Source: M1-B18 sp048264125
GTDB taxonomy: Bacteria > Bacillota > Clostridia > Peptostreptococcales > Natronincolaceae
NCBI GenBank assembly: GCA_048264125.1
Contig: JBLXDM010000011.1
Span: 102,118 to 166,117, forward strand
Length of the DNA: 64,000 nucleotides
Reading direction: 5' to 3'
The position numbers and the translations under genes were made by a program. This document shows positions 40,607 to 49,516 of this stretch, piece by piece. Every line of letters starts with the position of its first letter. Within the stretch, counting starts at the first letter, position 1. The notes under the pieces were generated by a model. It had not been told where the DNA came from and did no database searches. It saw only the letters and a program-made list of their open reading frames with translations.

Positions 40607-41161
40607 TTATAGCTGTTCCTCCGGTTTCTTAAAAAGTCCTTTTAGATACCTCATGAAATCCTTTAGCAAATCTCTTTCTGATAACTCCTGTATCCTCTTG
40701 TTTGATGAAAACAGACTCAAAATCAAGAGGCCGTTAAAGACATTTATATATACATCCTTTAAATCGAAGGTAAATAAACCCTTAACCAGTATATAGTCCA
40801 GGCTTCCATCCCAAAAGATCTTATCGATCAAAGAGCATATTGCCCCAGCAAATACAAAGGCAAACATAATATTTACTATTCTTATAGCACCATGCTCCTT
40901 AAGAATATATTTATAGAATAATAGAATAGCGATACTCATTACAGCCACCAGCAGTATATGAAGCCATCTGCTTATGCCTAAATTCAGCATAGAATTAAAC
41001 CATGAATAATGACGGTTAAATAGAGGCTCAAAATATAGGTAAGGGGCTAAAATTGGATATGTTTTATCTAAGAATCTACTATTGATGATGATTTTTATGA
41101 ATTGCTCTATTGCAATTAAAGCAATTACTCCAAACCACGTGTTTTTATTTTGTCTATGCAT
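40607..41161 (-). CDS. divergent signal peptidase II-like protein
   Basis: A 184-residue membrane protein with four segments in the LspA arrangement. The two catalytic regions can be aligned: GAICSLIDKIFWDGSLDYI for the NLIDR motif and DLKDVYINVFNG for FNxADxxI. Both Asp residues remain, but the conserved Asn before LIDR is Ser and the Arg is Lys. Typical LspA proteins are about 150-165 residues, and this one has a longer basic C-terminus. It may be an atypical lipoprotein peptidase or a relative with another task. Confidence 0.7.
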   Translation of the reverse strand: MHRQNKNTWFGVIALIAIEQFIKIIINSRFLDKTYPILAPYLYFEPLFNRHYSWFNSMLNLGISRWLHILLVAVMSIAILLFYKYILKEHGAIRIVNIMFAFVFAGAICSLIDKIFWDGSLDYILVKGLFTFDLKDVYINVFNGLLILSLFSSNKRIQELSERDLLKDFMRYLKGLFKKPEEQL

Positions 41162-41233
41162 GCGGCTGCTCTCCTTAGAAGATATTGTGATATATGAACA
41201 AGAGGTCCCTCTTAAGCTGGAGGGACCCGTATA

Positions 41234-41551
41234 TTATTTCGAGCCTTTTATTACCTGTAAATGAATTTCCTGATGCTCCACTTTATCCGTCAGCCCGTCA
41301 ACCTTGCCTCTTAAATCACCAATGCCCTCGATGCATTGCTTATAACCATCATAAAGTGCAGAAAAATTCTCATCCATCTTATTTTCAAGTCTAACGAAGT
41401 CTTGACGAAATTCAGTCCTCATGTCATACATTTCATCATTCAGGACATCGACCCTTCTAGATAACCCCTCAACTGTTCCAGACAAGCCATCTATCCTTCC
41501 GGTTAAGTCGACATACATTTTTTCCAGCAGATTAAATATTTTTTCATCCAT
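41234..41551 (-). CDS. coiled-coil protein of unknown function
   Basis: A 105-residue protein that is almost entirely heptad-like: DLTGRIDGLSGTVEGLSRRV, then NKMDENFSALYDG and IGDLRGKVDGLTDKVEHQE. No membrane segment or catalytic motif. ATG 41551 follows AAGGGAG by nine bases; an in-frame TTG at 41560 is too close to that site. The same type of repeat is common in phage-tail-like and chromosome-associated clostridial proteins, but no function can be given. Confidence 0.7.
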   Translation of the reverse strand: MDEKIFNLLEKMYVDLTGRIDGLSGTVEGLSRRVDVLNDEMYDMRTEFRQDFVRLENKMDENFSALYDGYKQCIEGIGDLRGKVDGLTDKVEHQEIHLQVIKGSK

Positions 41552-41718
41552 CCCCACCAACTCCCTTAAACCTATTCTATCATAGAAAATAAGAGTTTGG
41601 ACAAAAAATATTCTAAAATTCTATACAAATATAGTGACACATTTGTGAATTTCATCCAAGGTGCCCTTTCCTTGAATTCACCTTCGTGAGGTAGTTAACA
41701 GATATCCATTACCATATC

Positions 41719-43269
41719 CTATTGTGTCAATTCTAATACATAGTTGTTTCTGTTAATATATGTCGTATATACTACAAGATTATTTTCTACTGACATTGAT
41801 ACAATTTTATCGGTAGTTTTATAGATATCTCCACCCTCAGAATCCAAGATTATTAAGCCATAGGCTTCATCGTTGTGTAGCTGCAAAATAAAATATCCCT
41901 GTTGGATTTTGAAGCTTTCTATCTTCAGGTCTTCAGCAATGCTCTCCCTGAGCCCTTTTGAAGAATATCTAAATAATCCTTCTGAGGTGGTGAAATACAC
42001 CTGGTCTTCGTATACAGCATATTGCTGAACCCGCTCTTCTACCAGCAGCTTTTCCTCTCCTGTTACAAGCCCCTTAGAATACAAATTTCCAGTGTTCCTT
42101 TCAATAAAAAGCAGAGTGTCGCCTTCAATGATAAAGTCATTTAATGAAAGCTGACTAACCTGAGTCGTTGAATTTGTGTTAATATCGACTCTATATAGCA
42201 TGCTCTCCATAGTATCTGCTGTGGTATCCATGGCGATGACATAAATCTCATCATTATAGATGCTCATATTGTTACTATACATATAACTGCCATTATCATT
42301 AATTACCCAACCATACATTAAGTGGGAATCTCCTATATTACCATAGCTTGCAGTTGTAGGATCTACATAATATAGATTGTTGGCAAGAGGAGGAGCAAAG
42401 TGATTAACAGCAATTATAGAGCCCTTGTAGAGCTGTATTGAATACTTACCGGCAATAATTTTCTCCCCTAATCCCTCAGAATTTATCCTGTAGTACAAAT
42501 TGCTACCCATTGTTGCTCCACCTATATAATTGGTGAAAATGATCTCATCCCCCAGCTTAAAGAAGCTTACATAAGGGTTATATCCGCTACTACTTTCTAG
42601 CCTCTGCACCTGTGAGGCTTTAGATGGATTGCTTACTGGTGACCTGTACACATAGCCCTCTCCGCCTATTTCTGCAACATAATAATAATGTCCATCAATA
42701 ATGGAGGGTACTATAGCTCCCTTCACCTCATATGGTAACTCCAGCCTCTTCACATTTACATTTCCTGTTGCTATTGAAAGGCCCTCCTTGGCGTTGAAGC
42801 TATAGTTCCACTTGAATTCCTCCGATGCAAAACGCCAGGTTATGGGGAAATAGGTAATATCCCTGTATACTAGTAAAGGATATTCCTCCTTTGTATTATC
42901 AATTACTTCACCATTAACTGTTATTGGCCCTTCTGCAATGCTGGCTTGTAAACTTTTATGATTTTGAGAAACAGCATGCGCCTCATTATACTGAGCAAAG
43001 GCACCTGTTTGATGTATCACCAGTCCCTTCTCCTGAGACCATTTTGCCTCAAGCCCTAGTGCTTCACAGTCGTCATAGGTCATTGGAAAATAGGTGATGC
43101 CCTTATAAAGGATGAAGGGGTATTGCCTTAAGGAATTATTAACCCTTTCACCATTGATATGGACATTAAAATCAGGCAATGTGGCATTTACCTTATATGA
43201 TGCAGCATTACTGCCATAGGGCAACAATAACGCTACAGCAGTCATGAGGCCTATTATCCTTCTTTTCAT
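41719..43269 (-). CDS. secreted protein with stalk-like repeats and DUF5050
   Basis: A 516-residue exported protein (signal peptide cut near SNA-ASY). Two copies of a copper-amine-oxidase-N-like unit follow: FNVHINGERVNNSLRQYPFI and ITVNGEVIDNTKEEYPLLVY, each with a TYFPMTY/TYFPITW continuation. Residues about 170-516 are propeller-like repeats (YYYVAEIGG, NLYYVDP, QVYFTTSEGLFRY) of the DUF5050 type, as in the lipoprotein at 25038. It probably stays at the cell surface. No ligand can be assigned. Confidence 0.8.
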   Translation of the reverse strand: MKRRIIGLMTAVALLLPYGSNAASYKVNATLPDFNVHINGERVNNSLRQYPFILYKGITYFPMTYDDCEALGLEAKWSQEKGLVIHQTGAFAQYNEAHAVSQNHKSLQASIAEGPITVNGEVIDNTKEEYPLLVYRDITYFPITWRFASEEFKWNYSFNAKEGLSIATGNVNVKRLELPYEVKGAIVPSIIDGHYYYVAEIGGEGYVYRSPVSNPSKASQVQRLESSSGYNPYVSFFKLGDEIIFTNYIGGATMGSNLYYRINSEGLGEKIIAGKYSIQLYKGSIIAVNHFAPPLANNLYYVDPTTASYGNIGDSHLMYGWVINDNGSYMYSNNMSIYNDEIYVIAMDTTADTMESMLYRVDINTNSTTQVSQLSLNDFIIEGDTLLFIERNTGNLYSKGLVTGEEKLLVEERVQQYAVYEDQVYFTTSEGLFRYSSKGLRESIAEDLKIESFKIQQGYFILQLHNDEAYGLIILDSEGGDIYKTTDKIVSMSVENNLVVYTTYINRNNYVLELTQ

Positions 43270-43305
43270 ACTATCCTTCCCTTCCCATTTAATTTTTACC
43301 AGAAG

Positions 43306-44367
43306 CTAAATAAATTTTTTGAATATATAGCTTGACGTCATGGCTGATAGACAGCCTCCATAGGCCAGGTGAAATTTAATTTTGTCTCCAACCCTATAAT
43401 TTTCCGCCGACTCGGTAATATCCAGCAGTAAGTGGTCACTGCTGGCGCCTAAAATCTCAATGGCGCTGTCGTAGGGGCTTAGATGACCAGGGCTTATATC
43501 CTGCTTACCCAGTGCGCATATGGCTCTTTTCCTTATGCCCTTTTCCTCAAATACCGGCTTCAGACCAAAGGCATCAAGCCCTATTTCACCTATAGGCACG
43601 GAGGGCTTATCCTTTATTTCTACAATTTCAGCCACCAGCCTAACAGCATCATGCTGAAGACCTTCGATAGGCTCATCATTAAGACCAATCCCCAGCGTGA
43701 GAGCAGATCCCATACGCAGCTGATTTATTTCAATGGGAAGCTGGTCTCCATCGAATAAGCTGGTGCTGCCGGAGGCTCCTCCTGAAATCACATTAAGCCT
43801 TAGGTTAAAATCCGCTTCAATCATTCTCTTTATATCAACTAGCCTGCTTAGGTTTTCCCTGGTAGGCATAACTCCGCCAAAGCAGGTTAAATTTGACCCA
43901 ACGCCATAGAGGCTTACACCCTTCAAGGGTATAATACCCTTAACAATATTTTTTAGTTCCTCTTCATAGAATACGCCTTCCCGCAAATCCCCCAGATCGA
44001 TCATCAGAATAATTTTATGCAGCTTATCTTGCTTTAGTGCCTCCTTCGACAGGCCCTTGATGATTTCTAGGTCCGAGACAAGGGAAATATCTGCGTACTT
44101 TACCACACGGCTTACCTGACTCAGCATTGGTATCCTAATCAGCATTTTGGGTAGCTTAAACCCTGAAAGTCTTTTCAAGTTTTCTATACGGGAGTCAGCT
44201 AAAATGCTAACTCCTCCTTCTATCATTGCCTCAGCAATTTTTTTATGCCCACAGAAGACCTTTGTAACCCCGGCTACCTCTATGCCTCTTCCTCTGCATT
44301 CCTTAACCATTATACTGGTGTTTTCCTTTATCTTCTCCAGCTCTATCTCAATTCTCGGATAGCTCAT
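43306..44367 (-). CDS. orr: alanine/ornithine racemase family PLP enzyme
   Basis: A 353-residue fold-type III PLP enzyme. EVAGVTKVFCGHK carries the PLP lysine, SGGASGSTSLFD binds the phosphate, and MGSALTLGIG is typical for the Orr/YhfX group. Characterised members racemise ornithine in clostridial amino-acid fermentation; others are of unknown specificity, so ornithine is the best but not a proven substrate. It is shorter than Alr and lacks its C-terminal beta domain Tyr motif. Ribosome site AGGGGGAAGG precedes the ATG. Neighbours give no further hint. Confidence 0.82.
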   Translation of the reverse strand: MSYPRIEIELEKIKENTSIMVKECRGRGIEVAGVTKVFCGHKKIAEAMIEGGVSILADSRIENLKRLSGFKLPKMLIRIPMLSQVSRVVKYADISLVSDLEIIKGLSKEALKQDKLHKIILMIDLGDLREGVFYEEELKNIVKGIIPLKGVSLYGVGSNLTCFGGVMPTRENLSRLVDIKRMIEADFNLRLNVISGGASGSTSLFDGDQLPIEINQLRMGSALTLGIGLNDEPIEGLQHDAVRLVAEIVEIKDKPSVPIGEIGLDAFGLKPVFEEKGIRKRAICALGKQDISPGHLSPYDSAIEILGASSDHLLLDITESAENYRVGDKIKFHLAYGGCLSAMTSSYIFKKFI

Positions 44368-44616
44368 TTACCTTCCCCCTAGCCATTAATAGCTTATTTA
44401 TTATGTTAGTTTCCTGTATATCAATATATACCCCATCTTCATTATTTTATCAAACCCAGGGGAAGCTTGTATATGTATTTATTAAATGTTATAAATATAC
44501 CGCCTATTCCTTTACTTATTATAATCAGCCTCCGGCAGCCTTCTATTGAGAAACTCCTGTATCCTCTCCTTATCCTGCATATAAAGCTTTAACACTTCTC
44601 TTTTATTTTTGCTTTA

Positions 44617-45558
44617 TTATAGTCCCTCTATTAAATTACGCTTGTCTTCCTCCTTTGAGTTTACCGATGCCATCTGCTGCTTCAGCCTATATTCCAGCTT
44701 TTCAATTACTGTGTATAGCTTACTTTTCAATGAATGTACCTGCTCCAAGGAGTCGACTATTTTTGATTGGACCATCCAGTCTACAAAAAAGCCATCAAAG
44801 AAGTAATCTGCAAAGGTAAGAAAGGAGCCAATTTCTATATCAACCAAAGATGCATTAGAATCCACATCCATTAGCTCTCTATGGAAAATTCTTAGTCTAT
44901 GCTTTAAGCTGCTAATAGCGGCAGTGGCATCATCAATTTTAGAATGCTTTATCGCAGTAGATATAAGACCGCCCCCCAGCATATCCCAGGTCCCCCAGCT
45001 TCTAGCACTGGATAGATAGTCTATTGCAACATTTGCCTCCTCTACGGCCCCACGCCCAGCAGAAATCGCCTCCTGCAGCTCCTTTATATCTGACCTGAGA
45101 TCCTGTATATCCTCCTGAAGCCTTAATAAGCTCTCTGCTGCTGCATCCTTCATGTCCAAAATCCTTTCTTCCTTTTCCTTCATAAGCCTGCTGTATTTGC
45201 TATCAACATCATTAAGCTCCGCCAGCTCCTTTTTTATGAGGGCCTCATCTTCTGATAATTTTTTTACCGCCCCCACAGCCTCGTCGTATTTCAGCTTAGC
45301 AGCAAGGTACTCCTGCTGCTCCTTCTCCAGCATTGCTTCCTTCTTACCCAGCATTGTATTAAACAAACCTGTAAAGCTAAAGCCCTCCAGCTTTTCTACA
45401 TCCTTGCCCTCCTTTTCTAGATTCAGCTTCAATTGTTGAAGTTTATTTCTTTCCCTTTCCAGACCATTCTCTATTGCCCTTTTATCCCCCTTAAGCTTAT
45501 CACTTCTTCTCTTTTTTGCCTTTATATCCTGCAGCTCCTCATTAAAACTATCAAGCAT
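44617..45558 (-). CDS. large coiled-coil protein of unknown function
   Basis: A 313-residue protein with long coiled coils (about 1-190 and 200-300) around SARSWGTWDMLGGGLISTAI, a Gly-rich hydrophobic stretch near residue 185-205 that is conserved in appearance among unnamed Firmicute coiled-coil proteins. GGGAGGAAGA precedes the ATG. No catalytic motif. A 22-codon frame (44512-44580, MQDKERIQEFLNRR...) lies downstream in the same frame after two stops, but has no good ribosome site. Function unknown. Confidence 0.7.
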   Translation of the reverse strand: MLDSFNEELQDIKAKKRRSDKLKGDKRAIENGLERERNKLQQLKLNLEKEGKDVEKLEGFSFTGLFNTMLGKKEAMLEKEQQEYLAAKLKYDEAVGAVKKLSEDEALIKKELAELNDVDSKYSRLMKEKEERILDMKDAAAESLLRLQEDIQDLRSDIKELQEAISAGRGAVEEANVAIDYLSSARSWGTWDMLGGGLISTAIKHSKIDDATAAISSLKHRLRIFHRELMDVDSNASLVDIEIGSFLTFADYFFDGFFVDWMVQSKIVDSLEQVHSLKSKLYTVIEKLEYRLKQQMASVNSKEEDKRNLIEGL

Positions 45559-45766
45559 TCTTCTTCCTCCCTTAATTTCATATGATTTTAAGCATACTGT
45601 CGATTGATAAAATAGCCTTGATGAAGAACCCCATTTTTTAGATTATTTGATTCCTTAGATCAAATAAAGTTCTTCACCCTATGGCATATTCCTTTATTTG
45701 GAATAAACTCTTACCTGCCTCATGCTTATGATGCCTGTGGAGGTAAATTTGTTTCATTTATCAATA

Positions 45767-45970
45767 TTAACCTCCAACTATCGGATGAAGGATAGAAATC
45801 CTATCACCGTCTTTTACTTTCGTATTGGCATAATCTGCCCTAAATATTTGCTTATGATTTAAGGTGACAATAAGCTCTGAATACTGATAATCACAGATCT
45901 CCAAAAGGCTTTTTATCGTCATATCCCTTTGCCACTCCTGCTGAGCACCGTTCACTTTAATCAATTTCAA
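45767..45970 (-). CDS. thiS: ThiS/MoaD-like sulfur carrier protein
   Basis: A 67-residue ubiquitin-like carrier: MKLIKVNGAQQEWQ at the start, TIKSLLEICDY, VTLNHKQIFR, VKDGDRISILHPIVGG at the end. The GG terminus would be adenylated and thiocarboxylated to donate sulfur, as in thiamine thiazole synthesis. GGAGGGTTG precedes the ATG. No thiF, thiG or thiH lies near, so it is an orphan; MoaD or another carrier role cannot be excluded given the molybdopterin genes 11 kb away. Confidence 0.8.
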   Translation of the reverse strand: MKLIKVNGAQQEWQRDMTIKSLLEICDYQYSELIVTLNHKQIFRADYANTKVKDGDRISILHPIVGG

Positions 45971-46117
45971 CCCTCCATGTCTTTTCCCGATTATTTTATG
46001 ATGCTTGTAAAAGAATTTAGTAAAAAACTATTAATTATAATGCACAATAGTGTCAATTCCACACCGCCTTTAATACTATACAGTGTAAGAGATAGAAATG
46101 CTTGAGGAGGTTATTCT

Positions 46118-46498
46118 ATGGCTACTACGCTATTTAAGCTAGTAATGGATGCAGTAACGACTACTGATACAGAAACAAATCCCGAGGTAGAAAAATATTT
46201 CTATGACCTACGGAGCGATGAAAGAACAAGCGGTACTATAACAATTCCCGCTGTCAGATTTACTGATGATGCAGGAGATACTATGACTGGTAATCTAACT
46301 ACCGCAGCAGCAGATAATGGATATTATTTACTCTTTATCAACGGTGTATTACAACAATCTAGTTTATTTACAGTAAGTGCTGGTGGATCACAGGTTGCAA
46401 TTACTCAAGCCTCAACTGTACCAATCAGTGCCCCTATAACCTTGGTGGTAAACAATTTTGCACCAAGCTCAACCTCTACAACAACGATTACAAGCTAA
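46118..46498 (+). CDS. DUF4183 domain surface protein
   Basis: A 126-residue protein with one DUF4183 domain: YYLLFINGVLQQSSLFTVSA is the typical core also found three times in the large protein at 60829. It ends in a Ser/Thr-rich tail (SSTSTTTITS) suited to glycosylation. DUF4183 proteins occur on spore surfaces and exosporia of Firmicutes. GAGGAGGTTATTCT precedes the ATG. It stands at the left end of the glycosylation cluster on the opposite strand. Confidence 0.8.
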   Translation: MATTLFKLVMDAVTTTDTETNPEVEKYFYDLRSDERTSGTITIPAVRFTDDAGDTMTGNLTTAAADNGYYLLFINGVLQQSSLFTVSAGGSQVAITQASTVPISAPITLVVNNFAPSSTSTTTITS

Positions 46499-46536
46499 CC
46501 AATCTATTGTATTTTCTTATGAGGTTTTTATTAACT

Positions 46537-46575
46537 AAGAAAGAGCTAATGGCAATGCCAGAAGCTCTTCTTCTT
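46537..46575. terminator. bidirectional terminator between the DUF4183 gene and the glycosylation cluster
   Basis: AAGAGCT and AGCTCTT pair around an inner GGC/GCC hairpin, with A/G- and T/C-rich flanks on both sides, between convergent genes. Confidence 0.6.
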
Positions 46576-46577
46576 AC

Positions 46578-49151
46578 TTATAGAGAACATCTATGATTAA
46601 TACTGTCTATTTCCTGTGCTATTAAATTGCTGTAGGGGTATTGCTTCTGTACCTCCTTCAGCCTATCCCGCTGTAAATCACAGTAGATATCAAATATAGT
46701 GTCAATTATTTGCTCCCTGTCCTCTGTCTCCTTCCATATTTGAGCTGCCTTTTCCTCCTTGGAGGTAAACCATAGTATAGCCAAAATATATAGCCTTGCA
46801 GGATTATAGCCCTTCGCGGAAAAGGAGGCCTTTTCAAAGACATCTAATGCTTCATCATAGTCGAGGTCCTTTAGGTAAAGAAGTCCCTCTGTAAAAAATC
46901 TGAATTCCTCAGTATCACTAAAGTATTCACTTTCCTCTAATCTGCAGCTGCTATTATGTACTTCTTCTATCGAAAATTCATGATCTCTACATATTTTAGT
47001 CAGCCTATCGGTGGCAGCTCTGTCATAGGGATTCCATTGTAGGCCTCTTATGTAGCCCACAAGTGCTTCCCTCCATTTCTGTTGACTTGAATAGCTATCA
47101 CCAATTAAGACATGAACTCTTTCTGTGGTCAGGGCTTCCAGGCTAAGGGAGTCGGCTTTTTTATTTTTAGTATGATACTGAGACAAGCCCATATAAAAGT
47201 CAAGCAATTCTCCTGAGGGTAAATTTCTCTTTTTGAATGATGCAGTGCTTGTTACTGGGTTCATATTTTGCCTTAGCCTTACCATCCTGGAATTCAGCTT
47301 TGACATAAATACCCTTGAATCAATCACTGCCGCTATTGGCTCAAATACCTCTGAGGCTCCGACCTCCTGAAGCCTTAGAGCTGCATCAATTCTATTGTTT
47401 TTTAATAGCAGAAGAATGATGGCTTTTATAAATTCCCTTCTGTCGCTGCCTTTTATGCTATTGTATATCCCTTCGATTACATTAAAATCATAGTACTCTA
47501 CCCATAGCTTCGCCAGCTTTATTCCTTTATCCTCATCTATATCCCTTAATAATAACGGCAAAAGCATTTCTGCCCTTTCGGTCTGATGAAACCATAGGAG
47601 CCTCTTCTGCAGTAAAAATACCGATTCATATTCATCTGCTGCAAGCTTCTGATTATAAGGTGTATTGCATTTAAACAATTGATGGATTCCATCGTATAGC
47701 TCCCTTAGCTCTTCTGTCGGTTCTATGCTACCCAATAGCTCCTCAGCAGATTGCCAAAGACCCTCAAGCCAGAGATCCTCAATTTTTTGCAGCAGCAGCT
47801 GATTTTTCATAGCTCCCTCTAGTTTTGTCCTGGAGCATATCTCCTCTGCCTCTTCTTTTTTACCCAGCCAGCTATAGCATAGATATTTCAGCACCTCTAT
47901 ATTTTCATTCTCTCCAATTATATTTTCCAGAGCATTTAGATATTTAATTGCCTCATTAAATTTCCGTTGGTGAAAAAGTATGTCTACTAGAATCATTATT
48001 CCTTGGGAATCCCTGTGATTAATTACAGCCTCCATCAACTCTATCAAGATATCTACATTATCGGTATCCTCCGTCAGAGCTCCTATTTTATATAATAGCC
48101 TGTAATTATATTTATTTAACTCATAAGCCTCCCGATAGCATAAAAGAGCCTGTGGTAGATTGAATATTTCCCTATGGGTATCACCCATAAGCTCATAAAT
48201 AGTCGAGGTCGTCATTACAGGCTTTATCTGCATATTTAGTGACTGCTCCCTAAGCTTTAAGGCGCTTTCAAGATCAGCTAAGGCTTCCCCATATAGCTTC
48301 TGCTTTTTTCTTAACTCCCCCCGCAATATCAACAGATCCGTATTAAATGGGTAGTTGGCTATGCTTTCCTCCAGTAGTGCTAAGGCCTCTGAATCTCTGT
48401 TAAGGGCAGTCAGGACCCAGCTAAGGGACTTATAAAGATGCTGTGTAAATAAATAGTCCTTGTTGAGAGTACCATAAACAGCCTTCAGCTCTTCTACTGC
48501 AGCCTCATAGCTGTTGTTGCTCAGGAGATTTATTCCCTTAATATACCTAAGATAGCAATCCTCAGGAAACTCCCTTAAATCCTCCTCCAGCAATCTCACA
48601 AGCTTGGTCTCATCCCTCATTTGATACGCCCGCTTAATGGGTGTAATATAGATATTCGCCTCCAGTATATTACTAATATCCTCCTCAGGAATTATTTCAT
48701 AGGCTCTGTAATGAAAGCGATACTCCCTTCGAGCTCTGATAAGCCGCAGGCCTTCTAGCGGGGATACTAGCCTTTGATTATATAGGGTATTGTCGATATT
48801 TAATATATAACCCTCGGCATTAGGGTTCGCTACTAGTGTCTTAAGCTTTGAAAGCTCTGTTGGGGAGATCATTTCATTTCCCTCTAAGAATAATATCCAG
48901 TCTCCCTTGGCTAATTCTAAACAATAATTTTTTATTTTACTATAGCTATTTTCCCATTTCACCTGATGGAAGCTGACTCCCTTTGCTTCGATGGCATCCT
49001 CAATTGAAGACTTAGAGGAATTCTCAGCTTTCATGATCCCTACTACAATTATCTCATTCACATAGTCCCTCATTAAGTCTAAACAGTTAGGCGGATATCC
49101 TTTATTATTCTCCGTTAGGATACACAGGCTTATTTGCCTTTTATGGGACAT
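46578..49151 (-). CDS. family 2 glycosyltransferase with TPR repeats
   Basis: An 857-residue protein. Residues 1-170 form a GT-A (family 2) glycosyltransferase domain with LCILTENN at the start and KGDWILFLEGNEMIS where active relatives have DWILFLDADE. The DxD is thus altered to EGN, so metal-dependent activity is uncertain. The remaining 650 residues are helical TPR-like repeats, as in SunS/TPR glycosyltransferases that modify proteins. It is the last gene of the minus-strand glycosylation cluster and 14 bases after the TPR gene. Flagellin or a surface protein is the likely target. Confidence 0.8.
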   Translation of the reverse strand: MSHKRQISLCILTENNKGYPPNCLDLMRDYVNEIIVVGIMKAENSSKSSIEDAIEAKGVSFHQVKWENSYSKIKNYCLELAKGDWILFLEGNEMISPTELSKLKTLVANPNAEGYILNIDNTLYNQRLVSPLEGLRLIRARREYRFHYRAYEIIPEEDISNILEANIYITPIKRAYQMRDETKLVRLLEEDLREFPEDCYLRYIKGINLLSNNSYEAAVEELKAVYGTLNKDYLFTQHLYKSLSWVLTALNRDSEALALLEESIANYPFNTDLLILRGELRKKQKLYGEALADLESALKLREQSLNMQIKPVMTTSTIYELMGDTHREIFNLPQALLCYREAYELNKYNYRLLYKIGALTEDTDNVDILIELMEAVINHRDSQGIMILVDILFHQRKFNEAIKYLNALENIIGENENIEVLKYLCYSWLGKKEEAEEICSRTKLEGAMKNQLLLQKIEDLWLEGLWQSAEELLGSIEPTEELRELYDGIHQLFKCNTPYNQKLAADEYESVFLLQKRLLWFHQTERAEMLLPLLLRDIDEDKGIKLAKLWVEYYDFNVIEGIYNSIKGSDRREFIKAIILLLLKNNRIDAALRLQEVGASEVFEPIAAVIDSRVFMSKLNSRMVRLRQNMNPVTSTASFKKRNLPSGELLDFYMGLSQYHTKNKKADSLSLEALTTERVHVLIGDSYSSQQKWREALVGYIRGLQWNPYDRAATDRLTKICRDHEFSIEEVHNSSCRLEESEYFSDTEEFRFFTEGLLYLKDLDYDEALDVFEKASFSAKGYNPARLYILAILWFTSKEEKAAQIWKETEDREQIIDTIFDIYCDLQRDRLKEVQKQYPYSNLIAQEIDSINHRCSL

Positions 49152-49165
49152 AAGCTTAACCTCCT

Positions 49166-49516
49166 TTACAATCCTTGCAGCTCCTGATACAGTCTATCGG
49201 CGGCTTTATAATCCCCCATCAAGTAATAGCAATCCGCTGCGCCTTTAATAATCTCTATATCCTGCACCTTCTCTAGGCAGGGCTTTAGTATATCGATAGC
49301 CTCCTGATACTTATGCCTTTTATACAATATCCTTGAGTAATTATATATAAAATCTATATTTAAGCTATCCAAGCTATAGGCTTTTTGAAGATATTGCAGG
49401 GAATTTTCCCAATCCTCAAGCTGATAAAGCATAGCCCCTATGGCATTTAAAATTTGTGGATTTCCAGGGTCTCTTATGACCCTGTCCAATTGCCTATCTA
49501 AAGCCTCAATACTCAA
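49166..49516 (-). CDS. TPR-repeat protein
   Basis: A 116-residue protein of about three TPR units: NAIGAMLYQLEDWENSLQYL, then YSRILYKRHKYQEAIDILKP and AADCYYLMGDYKAADRLYQ. TTG 49516 is chosen because AGGAG lies eight bases upstream; a GTG at 49525 overlaps that site. It overlaps the MAF gene and is followed by the TPR glycosyltransferase, probably acting with it as a protein-binding scaffold. Confidence 0.75.
   Translation of the reverse strand: MSIEALDRQLDRVIRDPGNPQILNAIGAMLYQLEDWENSLQYLQKAYSLDSLNIDFIYNYSRILYKRHKYQEAIDILKPCLEKVQDIEIIKGAADCYYLMGDYKAADRLYQELQGL

Noticed and set aside
44512..44580. 22-codon frame MQDKERIQEFLNRR... on the minus strand
   Set aside because: The peptide looks plausible and lies just behind the coiled-coil gene, but there is no ribosome site and no terminator pattern. 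It was kept only as a remark.
46118..46498. Phage tail protein
   Set aside because: Low complexity and Thr-rich composition suggested this at first, but the FINGVLQ core is DUF4183 and recurs in the large protein at 60829.
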